From positions 1 to 64,000 of the forward strand of contig NZ_JARWSK010000005.1 of NCBI RefSeq assembly GCF_031081985.1: 64,000 nt of DNA. Direction: 5' to 3'. The notes beneath the pieces are model-generated. The model searched no databases, had not been told where the DNA came from, and saw nothing but the letters and a program-made list of their open reading frames with translations. Shown one piece after another: positions 34,068 through 43,232 of the stretch (positions are counted from its first letter, which is position 1; each line of letters starts with the position of its first letter). Origin of the DNA: Komagataeibacter xylinus (GTDB taxonomy: Bacteria; Pseudomonadota; Alphaproteobacteria; Acetobacterales; Acetobacteraceae). The translations under genes were made by a program, and so were the position numbers.

Positions 34068-36427
34068 CGCCGCCCGGCCAGCACATAGGTGCGCGTCAGC
34101 CCCGCGCCGGGAATGAAGAACCGCCCGCGCTCACGGAACAGGAAGTTCTGACGCAATGCGTGGTAGACATCCTCCGTCACCTGAATGGTGCCGACATCGG
34201 GCGCACCCTGGGCCATCATCTCGGCCATGCCCATGGCATCGCCCCACAGGTTGAAGGCCTGCGGCGCCTTGCCAAGCATGCCGCCAAAGACGGGGCCAAC
34301 ATCAATGCCGATGCGGAAGACGGGGTCGAGGTCCTCCTTGGCCAGCACGGCCAGCGTGTTTTCACGCATCATCAGCGCCGCATTGGCCATGCGGAAGATA
34401 GCCCCCTTGTCGGGGGTGTGCGAGCAGCCCGCCACGCACACCACGCGGTGGCCAAGCATGCGGATGGAGAACAGCCCGCACTGCCGGGCAATATCCTGCA
34501 GCATGCCCGCCATCGCATCAATCAGCTTGAGGTTGGCCATCGGGTCGTTCTGGGCCGTCATGACCATGTCGGACAGGCTGATGACCATGATGGCCACGGC
34601 CGGGAAGAACCCTTCCATATTGGCCAGGTCCTGCGCCGATGCCTGGCCGTTCATGCCCAGGCTGCCGGGCGCAAGCAGGAAGCCTTGGTTGGGGTCTTGC
34701 GCCACTTCATCAGGCGAAGGCTCGGATTCCAGTTCCTCGCGCGCGGCGGCGACCGCCGTGTAATGCTGTGCCGAGAAGCGTGCCGCCGTAACGCCTGCCA
34801 TCATCTCCACAAAATGGGAGACCACCCCCGCCCGCGGTGCATCCTCGAGCGTGATGACGCCCACGGGGCCGCTGCTGCCCAGAATGGGGCTGCAGAACAG
34901 CGCATGGCTGCCAAACGAGCGCATATAGACACGGTAGAACGCCCCGGCCCGCTCATCGGCTGCCGCATTTTCGGTTATCAGCGCATCACCATGCGAGACG
35001 GCATCGAAAAAGGTCTTGAGTTCGGTAGTGGCCATCTCGAAGCCACCCGAATGCACATCTTGCTGCCGGTCGTAGGAATCGATGCACATCAGCGTGTGCC
35101 CGTCATGCAGGATGCGCCAGATGGCGGCCCGGCGGGCATGGGACTGATCGGCCAGCGTCTCGGTCAGCAGCAGGGCGTTATCTTCGGGGTTGAACAGGTC
35201 CGGATAGGTCGCGACCGACTGCAGGGCATGGCTCTCGTAATTGGCTACGGCGCGCGAACTGGCAATCTGCGCGCGCATGCGGTCAGCCCGGCGCGCCTGC
35301 AGGAACAAAAGCAGCCCCAGCCCCGAGGCCAGAATCACGACCAGAACGATGAAGAGCAGGTTCTGCCGCCCATCCGCCATGGCGAACTGCGAGAAATCAT
35401 CCTCCGGCGCCACGAGCAGCAGCACCCAGCTATCGGTGCCAACGGGCAGGTTGGCGGTGATGGTGACGTAATTCTTGCCCTTGACCTTGACCGTGCGCGC
35501 GCCCTCGCCGTGAACGCGATATTCATCAAACGCCTTGGTCATGACCGGAAAGTGCTGCGGGTCGAGCTTCATCCTGTCGGGGTCGCCCCCTGCGGCGGCC
35601 TCGGCCTCCTGCATGCCGTGCCCTGCGAGCACATGCCCGTCGCGGTCCATCAGGATGGCGTTACCGCTTTCACCGATGCGCAGGGAATTGAGGAATTTGT
35701 TCAGATGCGCGAGCGACATGTTGATGGCATAGACATAGGTCTTGTCATCCTGGCCCTTATAGGGAATGGCCGCCGTAAGCGTGAGCTGGCGGGTCACTTC
35801 CACGATATAGGGGTGGGTCCAGTGTAACTGCCCTGCCTTGACCGTATCGGCAAACCAGGCATGGCCGCGCGGGTCATAGCTGCCCGCCGGTGTCTGCCAC
35901 TGCCGGAGCGTCTTGCCGTTGGCATCGCGCAGTTCATGGGTGAAGACGGGGGGCTTGTTCGCTTCCCGTACCAGTGTGGTCAGGGCCACTTCCTGGTCGT
36001 TCTCGCCATGTTCGAGCGTGCTGAAATTCCCATCGCCATCAGCAATGTAGAAAGACTGGATCTGCGGCACGTTGCGCATCATGGTGCTGCTGTAGCCCAT
36101 GAATATCTTCTGTTCCACCGCGGGCGCGCCATGTTCGAGCATGTCACGCGCCACCACGCTGCCAGCCGATGCCGGGGCGAGGAAGGAATTGACTTCCTTG
36201 GCGATGTAATCCTGCTGGCTGACCAGCAGTTCATGTGTCAGGGCAAGGGCGCCGGTGCGCACCGTGCGGTAGGAGTGCCAGCCAAAGCCTGCGATGATGG
36301 CAATGATGCCCACCACGCCCGCCACGGGCACGCCCACATGCAGCAGGAAACGCTTGGCCTGATCGGAAGGGGCAATCGTGGGATCGACAATCTCGTCCGT
36401 GGACAATGCTCTCTTCCTGTTCAACAC
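34064..36427 (-). CDS. Membrane sensor with Cache, GAF and degenerate class III cyclase domain
   Basis: This 787-residue protein has a membrane helix (about 29-52), a large periplasmic Cache-like domain (about 60-350), a second helix (about 365-388), a GAF-like domain (about 400-570) and a C-terminal class III cyclase-like domain (about 605-787). In the last, the first metal Asp is kept (ISLSDM). The second reads LGHR instead of GD, and the transition-state Asn and Arg positions in NLWGDAMGMAEMM are Gly and Met. It is probably not a working cyclase. Translation starts at GTG 36427, or at TTG 36406 with AGGAAGAG upstream. It heads the Mla-like operon and may control it. Confidence 0.72.
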   Translation of the reverse strand: MLNRKRALSTDEIVDPTIAPSDQAKRFLLHVGVPVAGVVGIIAIIAGFGWHSYRTVRTGALALTHELLVSQQDYIAKEVNSFLAPASAGSVVARDMLEHGAPAVEQKIFMGYSSTMMRNVPQIQSFYIADGDGNFSTLEHGENDQEVALTTLVREANKPPVFTHELRDANGKTLRQWQTPAGSYDPRGHAWFADTVKAGQLHWTHPYIVEVTRQLTLTAAIPYKGQDDKTYVYAINMSLAHLNKFLNSLRIGESGNAILMDRDGHVLAGHGMQEAEAAAGGDPDRMKLDPQHFPVMTKAFDEYRVHGEGARTVKVKGKNYVTITANLPVGTDSWVLLLVAPEDDFSQFAMADGRQNLLFIVLVVILASGLGLLLFLQARRADRMRAQIASSRAVANYESHALQSVATYPDLFNPEDNALLLTETLADQSHARRAAIWRILHDGHTLMCIDSYDRQQDVHSGGFEMATTELKTFFDAVSHGDALITENAAADERAGAFYRVYMRSFGSHALFCSPILGSSGPVGVITLEDAPRAGVVSHFVEMMAGVTAARFSAQHYTAVAAAREELESEPSPDEVAQDPNQGFLLAPGSLGMNGQASAQDLANMEGFFPAVAIMVISLSDMVMTAQNDPMANLKLIDAMAGMLQDIARQCGLFSIRMLGHRVVCVAGCSHTPDKGAIFRMANAALMMRENTLAVLAKEDLDPVFRIGIDVGPVFGGMLGKAPQAFNLWGDAMGMAEMMAQGAPDVGTIQVTEDVYHALRQNFLFRERGRFFIPGAGLTRTYVLAGRR

Positions 36428-36502
36428 ATCAGGGCCAGTGGAGTGGCAAGACTAGACCAAAGCCACCCGAACGGCCACTCCCTATTGTTACATACCGCCT
36501 AT

Positions 36503-37183
36503 TCAGGTCAGCCACACGGGGTCGGACAGGGTGGCCACAAAGGCCTGATGGGCCTCGATTTCCGCTGTGTCGGGCCTTACCCGCACCGCCACATGCCCTG
36601 GCGGCCGCACATAGGTGTAGCTGGCGATGCCCCCGCCCCCTTCATCCACCGACAGGCCAAGCCCGCGCTGGCGGCCGCCGGTCAGTTCAAGATAGACCTC
36701 GGCGAGCAGCTTGCAGTCGAGCAGGGCGTTATGGGTGGTGCGGGCCGAGAGGTCGATGCCAAAGCGGCGGCACAGCGCATCAAGGCTGTTGGGCATGCCG
36801 GGAAAACGCTCGCGCGCCATATCCAGCGTATCGACCATGCGGCCCATATCAAGTTCCGGCAGGCGGGCGCGGGCGAGTTCCGCATTCAGGAAGCCGAAGT
36901 CGAACCGCGCGTTATGGGCGACCAGCGGGTCGCTGCCCACGAATTCGAGGAAACCGGGGGCAATCTCGGCAAATTTCGGCTTTCCCTCAAGGTCGGCATA
37001 GGTAAAGCCATGCACGCGCGATGCCTCCTCGGGCACGTCGCGCTCGGGGTCGATCAGCACATGGAAATTATTGCCCGTGGGCAGGTCACCCATCAGTTCC
37101 AGCGCTGCGATTTCAATCACGCGGTCGCCCTTGAGCGGGTCAAGTCCCGTGGTTTCCGTATCGAACAGGATGGAGCGTTTCAT
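36503..37183 (-). CDS. dnaQ: DNA polymerase III epsilon subunit
   Basis: This 226-residue DEDD-family 3'-5' exonuclease has ExoI ILFDTETTGLD (Asp7, Glu9), ExoII AHNARFDFGFL and ExoIII HNALLDCKLLAEVY. It proofreads during replication as part of the Pol III core. The ATG at 37183 overlaps the coaE stop as ATGA. The aroE-coaE-dnaQ order is typical of alphaproteobacteria. Confidence 0.95.
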   Translation of the reverse strand: MKRSILFDTETTGLDPLKGDRVIEIAALELMGDLPTGNNFHVLIDPERDVPEEASRVHGFTYADLEGKPKFAEIAPGFLEFVGSDPLVAHNARFDFGFLNAELARARLPELDMGRMVDTLDMARERFPGMPNSLDALCRRFGIDLSARTTHNALLDCKLLAEVYLELTGGRQRGLGLSVDEGGGGIASYTYVRPPGHVAVRVRPDTAEIEAHQAFVATLSDPVWLT

Positions 37184-37809
37184 GCGGGTTTTCCCCTGTA
37201 GGCCGCCCATGCGGCGGGGCTGGCCGCGTGCATGGCGCGCAGCAGGCGCCTGACCTGCCGCAGCGTGTCATGCCGCGACAGCCCGGTTTCAATCACGATA
37301 TCGGCCCTGCGCCGCCGGGCGGCATCGGGCATCTGGCGGGCCAGCACGGCATCAAGCTGCGCGGATGTCATGGTGCCGCGCTTCAGCACGCGCGCGCGCT
37401 GGATGGGGGCGGGCGCGCTGACCACCACAACCCTGTCACAGATCCGCTCGGCCCCGGTCTCGAACAGGAGCGGAATGTCCAGCACCACCCACCGGCAGCC
37501 GTCACGCCGCGCACGCTCGAGGAAGCGCGTGCGCGCGGCCCGCACCAGGGGGTGCAGAATGCCTTCCAGCCCCCGCATGACGGCGGGTTCGGCCAGTGCT
37601 GCGCGCCGCAGCACCGCCCGGTCCAGCACGCCATTGCGCACGCAGCCGGGCACCAGCCTTTCAATGGCGGGCAGCGCGCGGCCATGCGGGGCCTGAAGCG
37701 CGCGGACTTCGGCATCGGCATCGAACACGCGCAGGCCCGCGCGGCGCAGCAGGGCCGCCATGGTGGACTTGCCCATGCCGATCCCGCCCGTAAGGCCGAG
37801 CACCCGCAT
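37180..37809 (-). CDS. coaE: Dephospho-CoA kinase
   Basis: This 209-residue P-loop kinase begins MRVLGLTGGIGMGKSTMA (Walker A GGIGMGKS). DADAEV and VLDIPLLFETG are characteristic. It phosphorylates the 3'-OH of dephospho-CoA in the last step of CoA synthesis. It lies five bases after aroE and overlaps dnaQ. Confidence 0.96.
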   Translation of the reverse strand: MRVLGLTGGIGMGKSTMAALLRRAGLRVFDADAEVRALQAPHGRALPAIERLVPGCVRNGVLDRAVLRRAALAEPAVMRGLEGILHPLVRAARTRFLERARRDGCRWVVLDIPLLFETGAERICDRVVVVSAPAPIQRARVLKRGTMTSAQLDAVLARQMPDAARRRRADIVIETGLSRHDTLRQVRRLLRAMHAASPAAWAAYRGKPA

Positions 37810-37814
37810 TGCAT

Positions 37815-38696
37815 TCAGCCCCCCGCGTGGGCCGCGCGCAGGTCGGCATCGAGCAGGGCTTCAACCTCGGGGCCGATGGCAGGCCGCGCGCCAAACCATT
37901 TTTCAAACCCCAGCCCGGCCTGATGGATCAGCATGCCCAGCCCATCAACCGTGCGCAGGCCGTGGCGCGTGGCAAGTTGCAGCAGCCCGGTCTGGCGCGG
38001 CACGTAAACGATGTCACACACCACAAGCCCGGCATCGGCCCGCACCAGATCAAGCGGAAAGGCGGCGTCATCAGCACCCTCCATCCCGATCGAGGTGGTA
38101 TTGACCAGCAGCGTGCAGCCCACCAGCGCCTCACCGGCCCGCGCCCAGTCAATGACCTCGATTCCCTCAAGCAGGGCTGCCAGGGCCTCGGCGCGGGCGC
38201 GGGTGCGGTTGGCAACGATCACCTGCACGCCACGGTCGAGCAGGCTTGCGGCGATGGCGCGCGCAGCTCCCCCTGCGCCAAGCAGAAGGGCGCGGCCACC
38301 ACGCACCGCCACGCCATGCGCCTCGACATTGGCCACGAAGCCATCGCCATCGGTGGAATAGCCTTCAATCTGGCCATCGGCGGCAAAGACCAGCGTGTTG
38401 ACCGAACCCGAGCGCTGCGCCGAACGGTCAAGACGGTTAACGATGCGATAGGCGGATTCCTTGTGCGGGATGGTCACGTTCACCCCCCTGAACCCCGCTG
38501 CCTGCAACCCTTTCACCGCCGTATCAAACGCGCCGGGCTGCACGGGCAGCGGCACGTACGCGCCATTGATTCTGCCCTGCGCCAGCCAGAAATTATGCAT
38601 GAGCGGCGAGCGTGAATGCGCCACCGGCCAGCCGATTACCCCCGCAAGCATGGTGTGCCCGTCAATGCGGGGGCTGCGTTCCATCGTGTTGTTCAT
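37815..38696 (-). CDS. aroE: Shikimate dehydrogenase
   Basis: This 293-residue NADPH-dependent enzyme reduces 3-dehydroshikimate. The substrate site is GWPVAHSRSPLMHN, the catalytic Lys lies in VTIPHKESAY, and the nucleotide loop is LGAGGAARAIAASL, with NTTSIGM further on. The ATG at 38696 gives a normal length; a longer frame runs into the preceding gene. AGGA lies ten bases upstream. It starts 16 bases after the N-formylglutamate amidohydrolase gene. Confidence 0.95.
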   Translation of the reverse strand: MNNTMERSPRIDGHTMLAGVIGWPVAHSRSPLMHNFWLAQGRINGAYVPLPVQPGAFDTAVKGLQAAGFRGVNVTIPHKESAYRIVNRLDRSAQRSGSVNTLVFAADGQIEGYSTDGDGFVANVEAHGVAVRGGRALLLGAGGAARAIAASLLDRGVQVIVANRTRARAEALAALLEGIEVIDWARAGEALVGCTLLVNTTSIGMEGADDAAFPLDLVRADAGLVVCDIVYVPRQTGLLQLATRHGLRTVDGLGMLIHQAGLGFEKWFGARPAIGPEVEALLDADLRAAHAGG

Positions 38697-38712
38697 GAAC
38701 GGCGTATCCTGC

Positions 38713-39531
38713 TCAGTGGCGGTATTCTTCCCACGCGCGGGGCAGGATGCGCGCAAGCCGCGCGGCCCATTCGGCCTGCCCCTCCGGGGTTGCGATCAGG
38801 TCCTGCCTGATCTCGATTTCCAGATACGGCAGGCCGCGTCCTTCGGCATGGACCGGCACGGTGTAGTCATTCACGTCCGTCAGCGCATAAGGCTCGTTGC
38901 TGCCCACCACCAGCCCGTCTTCCGCCGCCAGCAGGTCGCGCACGCGCAGGCCGAAGGCGGGGTTGCGGTTGTGCAGCACCCCCGTATGCCACGGCCGCGC
39001 CTGGCCATTCATGCAATCGGTAAAGCTGTGCAGCGAGACCAGCACCACGGGCAGCCCGGCCTCGAGCCGCGTGGAAATCTCGCCGCGTATCTTCTGGTGA
39101 TAGGGCAGGAAAATTTCCTCCACCCGGCAGCCTTCCGCATCGGCGCTGAGGTCGGCATTGGCGGGCACCGGCGTGCCGTCGCTTTCGCGCACGATGGAGG
39201 TGGGGTGCCCCGGCGCGCGGTTACAGTCGATGACAAGGCGGGAATAGGCCTGCTCGATCAGCACGCAGCCCAGCTTTTCAGCCAGAAGACGGCCGGTTTC
39301 AGCCATGCCCAGGTCACAGGCGATATGGCGCGCGCGGTCCTGCGCACTCACCCCCATGTCGCCCAGTGCGGCGGGAATGGCCTGGCCCGCATGGTCGCTG
39401 ACCAGCACGAAGGGCAGCCCGCCTGCCGTGGCCACGCCATCGAGCGCCGACGGGCCGAACTGGATGACCGGCGACGGGTCGGTCGGGGTCAGCAAACGTG
39501 ACGGCTCCTGTGCAAGGGCTGCATGGTGCAT
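38713..39531 (-). CDS. N-formylglutamate amidohydrolase family protein
   Basis: This 272-residue protein of the FGase family has the zinc-site region LVSDHAGQAIP (His about 46), YSRLVIDCNR and VVLVSLHSFTD. Family members release formate from N-formylglutamate in histidine breakdown or act on related N-formyl compounds. No hut gene is adjacent, so the substrate is open. The ATG at 39531 gives MHHAALAQEP. It is divergent from argH. Confidence 0.8.
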   Translation of the reverse strand: MHHAALAQEPSRLLTPTDPSPVIQFGPSALDGVATAGGLPFVLVSDHAGQAIPAALGDMGVSAQDRARHIACDLGMAETGRLLAEKLGCVLIEQAYSRLVIDCNRAPGHPTSIVRESDGTPVPANADLSADAEGCRVEEIFLPYHQKIRGEISTRLEAGLPVVLVSLHSFTDCMNGQARPWHTGVLHNRNPAFGLRVRDLLAAEDGLVVGSNEPYALTDVNDYTVPVHAEGRGLPYLEIEIRQDLIATPEGQAEWAARLARILPRAWEEYRH

Positions 39532-39780
39532 TGTGGCGTAACGTCCTCTGCCATGGGCGGGTTGGGAGCCGACATTACAGCCCCGGCCCGCCAAGTGAAA
39601 GACCCCGCCGGAGCAGCGCGCCGCATCCCCGCCCCGCGCCATGGCCCCATGCCCGCAGGATTGCGGCGCGCCACGATTGTATCTGCCGCGCCGCGCCGGT
39701 AGGGTGCGCTGCGCGCGGTGGCATTTTGCCATGCAGGCGCGCCATAATCCTTTTCACACTTGGGGTAGCTGGAACACAGG

Positions 39781-41211
39781 ATGCCGGGGAACGCAAAAAC
39801 GCTGACGGATCAGGACGCGCACGAGGCGAACGCACAATGGGGCGGCCGCTTTGCCGGGGGGCCTGCGGCCATCATGCAGGACATCAATGCCTCTATCGGC
39901 TTTGACAAGGCACTGTGGCGGCAGGACATCGCGGGCTCAAAGGCCCATGCCGCCATGCTCGCGAAAACCGGCATCATTTCCGGCGAGGACGCCAAAGCCA
40001 TTACCGAGGGGCTGGACCAGATCGGCCGCGAGATCGCGGCAGGTACGTTCGAGTTCAGCACCGCCCTTGAAGATATTCACATGAATATCGAGGCCCGCCT
40101 GTCCGATCGCATTGGCGAGGCGGGCAAGCGCCTGCACACCGCACGCTCGCGCAATGACCAGGTGGCGACCGATTTCCGCCTGTGGGTGCGCGATGCGATT
40201 GACGGGCTGGACCAGCAGGCCGCCGCCCTCATGCGCGCACTCGCCCGCCGCGCGCTCGAGCACGCAGCCACTCCCATGCCCGGCTTCACCCACCTGCAGA
40301 CCGCCCAGCCCGTGACCTTCGGCCATCACCTCATGGCCTATGTCGAGATGCTGGCGCGTGACCGGGGCCGCCTGAACGATGCCCGGCGCAGGCTCAACGA
40401 ATCCCCGCTCGGCTCGGCAGCGCTTGCGGGCACGTCCTTCCCCATCGACCGTAAGATGACGGCTCAGGCGCTGGGCTTCGACCGGCCCACCGCCAATTCG
40501 CTCGATGCCGTATCGGACCGCGATTTCGCGCTGGAATACCTTTCGGCCCTGTCCATCATGGCTATGCACCTCTCGCGCCTGGCGGAAGAAATCGTGATCT
40601 GGTGCTCGGCTCCCTTCTCGTTCATCCGCCTGTCCGATGCTTTCACCACCGGCTCGTCCATCATGCCGCAAAAGCGCAACCCGGACGCAGCCGAGCTGGT
40701 GCGCGCCAAGGGCGGGCGCATTACCGGCGCGCTGGTGGGCCTGCTTACGGTCATGAAGGGCCTGCCGCTGGCCTATGCCAAGGACATGCAGGAAGACAAG
40801 GAACCCGTCTTCGCCGCCACCGATGCCGCCACCCTGTGCCTTGCGGCCATGGATGGCATGGTGCGCGACCTCACGGTCAATGAAGCACAGATGCGCGCCT
40901 ATGCCGGGTCCGGCTTCTCCACCGCCACCGACCTGGCCGACTGGCTGGTGCGCGTGCTCAAGGTGCCCTTCCGCACCGCGCACCATGTGACCGGCCGCCT
41001 CGTGGGCAAGGCGGAAGCAAAAGGCGTGGGGCTGGCCGAGCTGAGCCTTGCGGAAATGCAGGAAGAGGAAGCAGGCATCACGCAGGACATCTTCTCGGTG
41101 TTGAGCGTCGATTCCTCCATCGCCTCGCGCACCAGCCTCGGCGGTACGGCGGCCGATAACGTGCGGGCACAGGCCACGCGCTGGCTTGACACACTGGGAG
41201 CACAGAAATGA
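39781..41211 (+). CDS. argH: Argininosuccinate lyase
   Basis: This 476-residue fumarase-superfamily lyase splits argininosuccinate into arginine and fumarate. Signature blocks are [29 protein letters not shown] and [12 protein letters not shown] with the catalytic Ser. It is the first gene of a rightward set, argH-lptM-lysA-DUF4175. Its stop overlaps the small lipoprotein start (ATGA). Confidence 0.97.
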   Translation: MPGNAKTLTDQDAHEANAQWGGRFAGGPAAIMQDINASIGFDKALWRQDIAGSKAHAAMLAKTGIISGEDAKAITEGLDQIGREIAAGTFEFSTALEDIHMNIEARLSDRIGEAGKRLHTARSRNDQVATDFRLWVRDAIDGLDQQAAALMRALARRALEHAATPMPGFTHLQTAQPVTFGHHLMAYVEMLARDRGRLNDARRRLNESPLGSAALAGTSFPIDRKMTAQALGFDRPTANSLDAVSDRDFALEYLSALSIMAMHLSRLAEEIVIWCSAPFSFIRLSDAFTTGSSIMPQKRNPDAAELVRAKGGRITGALVGLLTVMKGLPLAYAKDMQEDKEPVFAATDAATLCLAAMDGMVRDLTVNEAQMRAYAGSGFSTATDLADWLVRVLKVPFRTAHHVTGRLVGKAEAKGVGLAELSLAEMQEEEAGITQDIFSVLSVDSSIASRTSLGGTAADNVRAQATRWLDTLGAQK

Positions 41212-41369
41212 ACACGCTGACCATCCTGCGCCAGCGCGCGCCCCGCTTCATGCTCATGCTCGCCATGCTGGCGGCCATGGGCACAACGCTCGGGGCCTGC
41301 GGGCGCATTGGCAACCCGCACAGCCCCAGCAAGGCGATCTACAACAACTACCCCGACAAGGACCGCTAG
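41208..41369 (+). CDS. lptM: Small lipoprotein, LptM-like
   Basis: This 53-residue protein has an N-terminal Arg-containing segment, a hydrophobic stretch and a lipobox LGAC, with lipidated Cys at 31. A short tail ends NNYPDKDR. It starts at the ATGA overlap with argH. Enterobacterial LptM (YifL), a small lipoprotein that helps mature the LPS translocon LptDE, lies beside dapF. Small lipoproteins between argH and lysA are common in alphaproteobacteria. Homology to LptM is by context and size; the tail is too short to prove it. Confidence 0.7.
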   Translation: MNTLTILRQRAPRFMLMLAMLAAMGTTLGACGRIGNPHSPSKAIYNNYPDKDR

Positions 41370-41384
41370 GCCGGCCCGCGCCGG

Positions 41385-41786
41385 TCAGGCCAAGTTGCCC
41401 GGCCCGAAACTGTCGGGCAGCAGGTCGGCCAGCGTGTGAACCACCAGCACCGTGCCCTGGGGCGAGATCATGGTGATCTCGGCCTCGAGCGGGGCGAATT
41501 CGCGTATCTTCTGGCGGCATCCCCCGCATGGCGTGCAGGCTGCCCCCGTGCCGCCACACACCACCACGCGCCGGATGCGGCGCGCGCCTGCCGCCACCAT
41601 GGCCGCAATGGCGCCTGCCTCGGCGCAGGTTCCCTCGGGGTAGGCCGCGTTTTCAACATTGCAGCCGGCAAAAACCCGGCCATCCGCGGCCTCGACCGCG
41701 GCCCCTACCTGAAAGCGGGAATAGGGCGCATGGGCATGGGCCCGCACGGCCATTGCCGCCCGTGCCACGGGGTCGTAATCCATCAT
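41385..41786 (-). CDS. cdd: Cytidine deaminase
   Basis: This 133-residue zinc enzyme deaminates cytidine to uridine. The zinc ligands and catalytic Glu are in GTCAEAGAI and PCGGCRQ, and the substrate loop is GCNVENAAYPEG. The ATG at 41786 has AAGGA seven bases upstream; the frame extends further to 41822 without support. It runs opposite to the argH-lysA genes and separates the lipoprotein from lysA. Confidence 0.94.
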   Translation of the reverse strand: MMDYDPVARAAMAVRAHAHAPYSRFQVGAAVEAADGRVFAGCNVENAAYPEGTCAEAGAIAAMVAAGARRIRRVVVCGGTGAACTPCGGCRQKIREFAPLEAEITMISPQGTVLVVHTLADLLPDSFGPGNLA

Positions 41787-41861
41787 GGGGCTGTCCTTCC
41801 TGTTCTTTCCTGCGTCAACCACCTTGGAAGGGATGCGGCAAGGCGGTATCGTGCAGGCATC

Positions 41862-43232
41862 ATGGCTGATACTCCCCTCCCCTGTCCCGGACAGGATCCT
41901 TCCGTCGCCGACCTTCTGGCCGTCCGTCCCGCGCTGTCAATGCACGCCATGGACGGGCTCGTGCTCGAGGACGTGCCGCTCAACGCCATAGCCGATGCGC
42001 TGGGCACGCCCACATGGGTCATGAGCGCGGGCACGCTGCGCGCGCGCTACCGCAGGCTGGCCAATGCCTTTGCCGCGACGGGCGGCCCGGTTTCCATCCA
42101 TTTTGCGGTCAAGGCCAACGACCATCTGGCCGTGCTGCGCGTGCTGGCGGCGCAGGGTGCCGGGGCGGACGTGGTCAGTGGCGGCGAACTGCGCCGCGCC
42201 ATGGCGGCGGGCATCCCGGCGGGCAAAATCGTATTCTCGGGCGTGGGCAAGACTGCTGACGAGATGCGACTGGCGCTGCGCGCGGGCATTTTGCAGATCA
42301 ATGTGGAAAGTGCGGAGGAACTCGAACTCCTCTCCGCCACGGCGCAGGCCGAAGGGCTTGAGGCGGCGGTTGCCCTGCGCATCAACCCCGATGTCGATGC
42401 GGGAACGCACGCCAAGATCACCACGGGGCTGGCCAACAACAAGTTCGGCATTCCCTATAACCGCGCGGTCGAACTTTATGCCCATGCCGCAGCTCTTCCG
42501 GGCATCCGCCCCGTGGGGCTGGCCATGCATATCGGCAGCCAGATCGTGCGCATGCAGCCCTACCGCACCGCCTATGCCCGGCTGGCCGAACTCGTGCATG
42601 CCATACGCGCGCGCGGGCTGGTGGTCGACGCGCTGGACTGTGGCGGCGGCCTTGGCATTTCCTACCGCGATGAAACCGAAGGCGCGCCCGAAGCGCTGGC
42701 CGCAGCCATTCATGCCGAACTGGGCGGGCTGGGCACGCGCCTTGCCATCGAGCCAGGCCGCTGGCTGGCCGGGCCTGCGGGCGTGCTGCTGAGCACCGTC
42801 ATTTTGCGCAAGCGCGGCTATGACGGCATGCCTCCCTTCCTGGTACTCGATGCGGCGATGAACGACCTCATGCGCCCCAGCCTGTATGATGCATGGCACG
42901 GCATTCTCCCGCTTTCGGCCACGGATGCGAACGCCCCGGCCGAGACGGTGCATGTGGTCGGCCCCGTGTGCGAAAGTGGCGACACCTTCGGCAATGACCG
43001 CACCCTGCCCCACATGGAGGCAGGCGCGCGCGTGGCCCTGCTCGACTGCGGCGCCTATGGCATGGTGATGAGCTCCACCTATAACGATCGCCCACTGGCG
43101 GCGCAGGTGATGGTTGATGGCAATCGCTGGGCGGTCATCCGCCCGCGCCAGCCCGTTGAGGAACTCTGGGCCGCCGACCATGTTCCCCAATGGGTGGACC
43201 AGACCCTTACCCCCGCTGGCGGAGGCCTATGA
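41862..43232 (+). CDS. lysA: Diaminopimelate decarboxylase
   Basis: This 456-residue PLP-dependent fold-III decarboxylase makes lysine from meso-diaminopimelate. The PLP Lys lies in VSIHFAVKANDH (about 83), GGGLGI binds the phosphate, and CESGD (about 369) carries the active-site Cys. The ATG at 41862 is chosen; an upstream frame runs into cdd antisense. Its stop overlaps the DUF4175 gene as ATGA. Confidence 0.96.
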   Translation: MADTPLPCPGQDPSVADLLAVRPALSMHAMDGLVLEDVPLNAIADALGTPTWVMSAGTLRARYRRLANAFAATGGPVSIHFAVKANDHLAVLRVLAAQGAGADVVSGGELRRAMAAGIPAGKIVFSGVGKTADEMRLALRAGILQINVESAEELELLSATAQAEGLEAAVALRINPDVDAGTHAKITTGLANNKFGIPYNRAVELYAHAAALPGIRPVGLAMHIGSQIVRMQPYRTAYARLAELVHAIRARGLVVDALDCGGGLGISYRDETEGAPEALAAAIHAELGGLGTRLAIEPGRWLAGPAGVLLSTVILRKRGYDGMPPFLVLDAAMNDLMRPSLYDAWHGILPLSATDANAPAETVHVVGPVCESGDTFGNDRTLPHMEAGARVALLDCGAYGMVMSSTYNDRPLAAQVMVDGNRWAVIRPRQPVEELWAADHVPQWVDQTLTPAGGGL

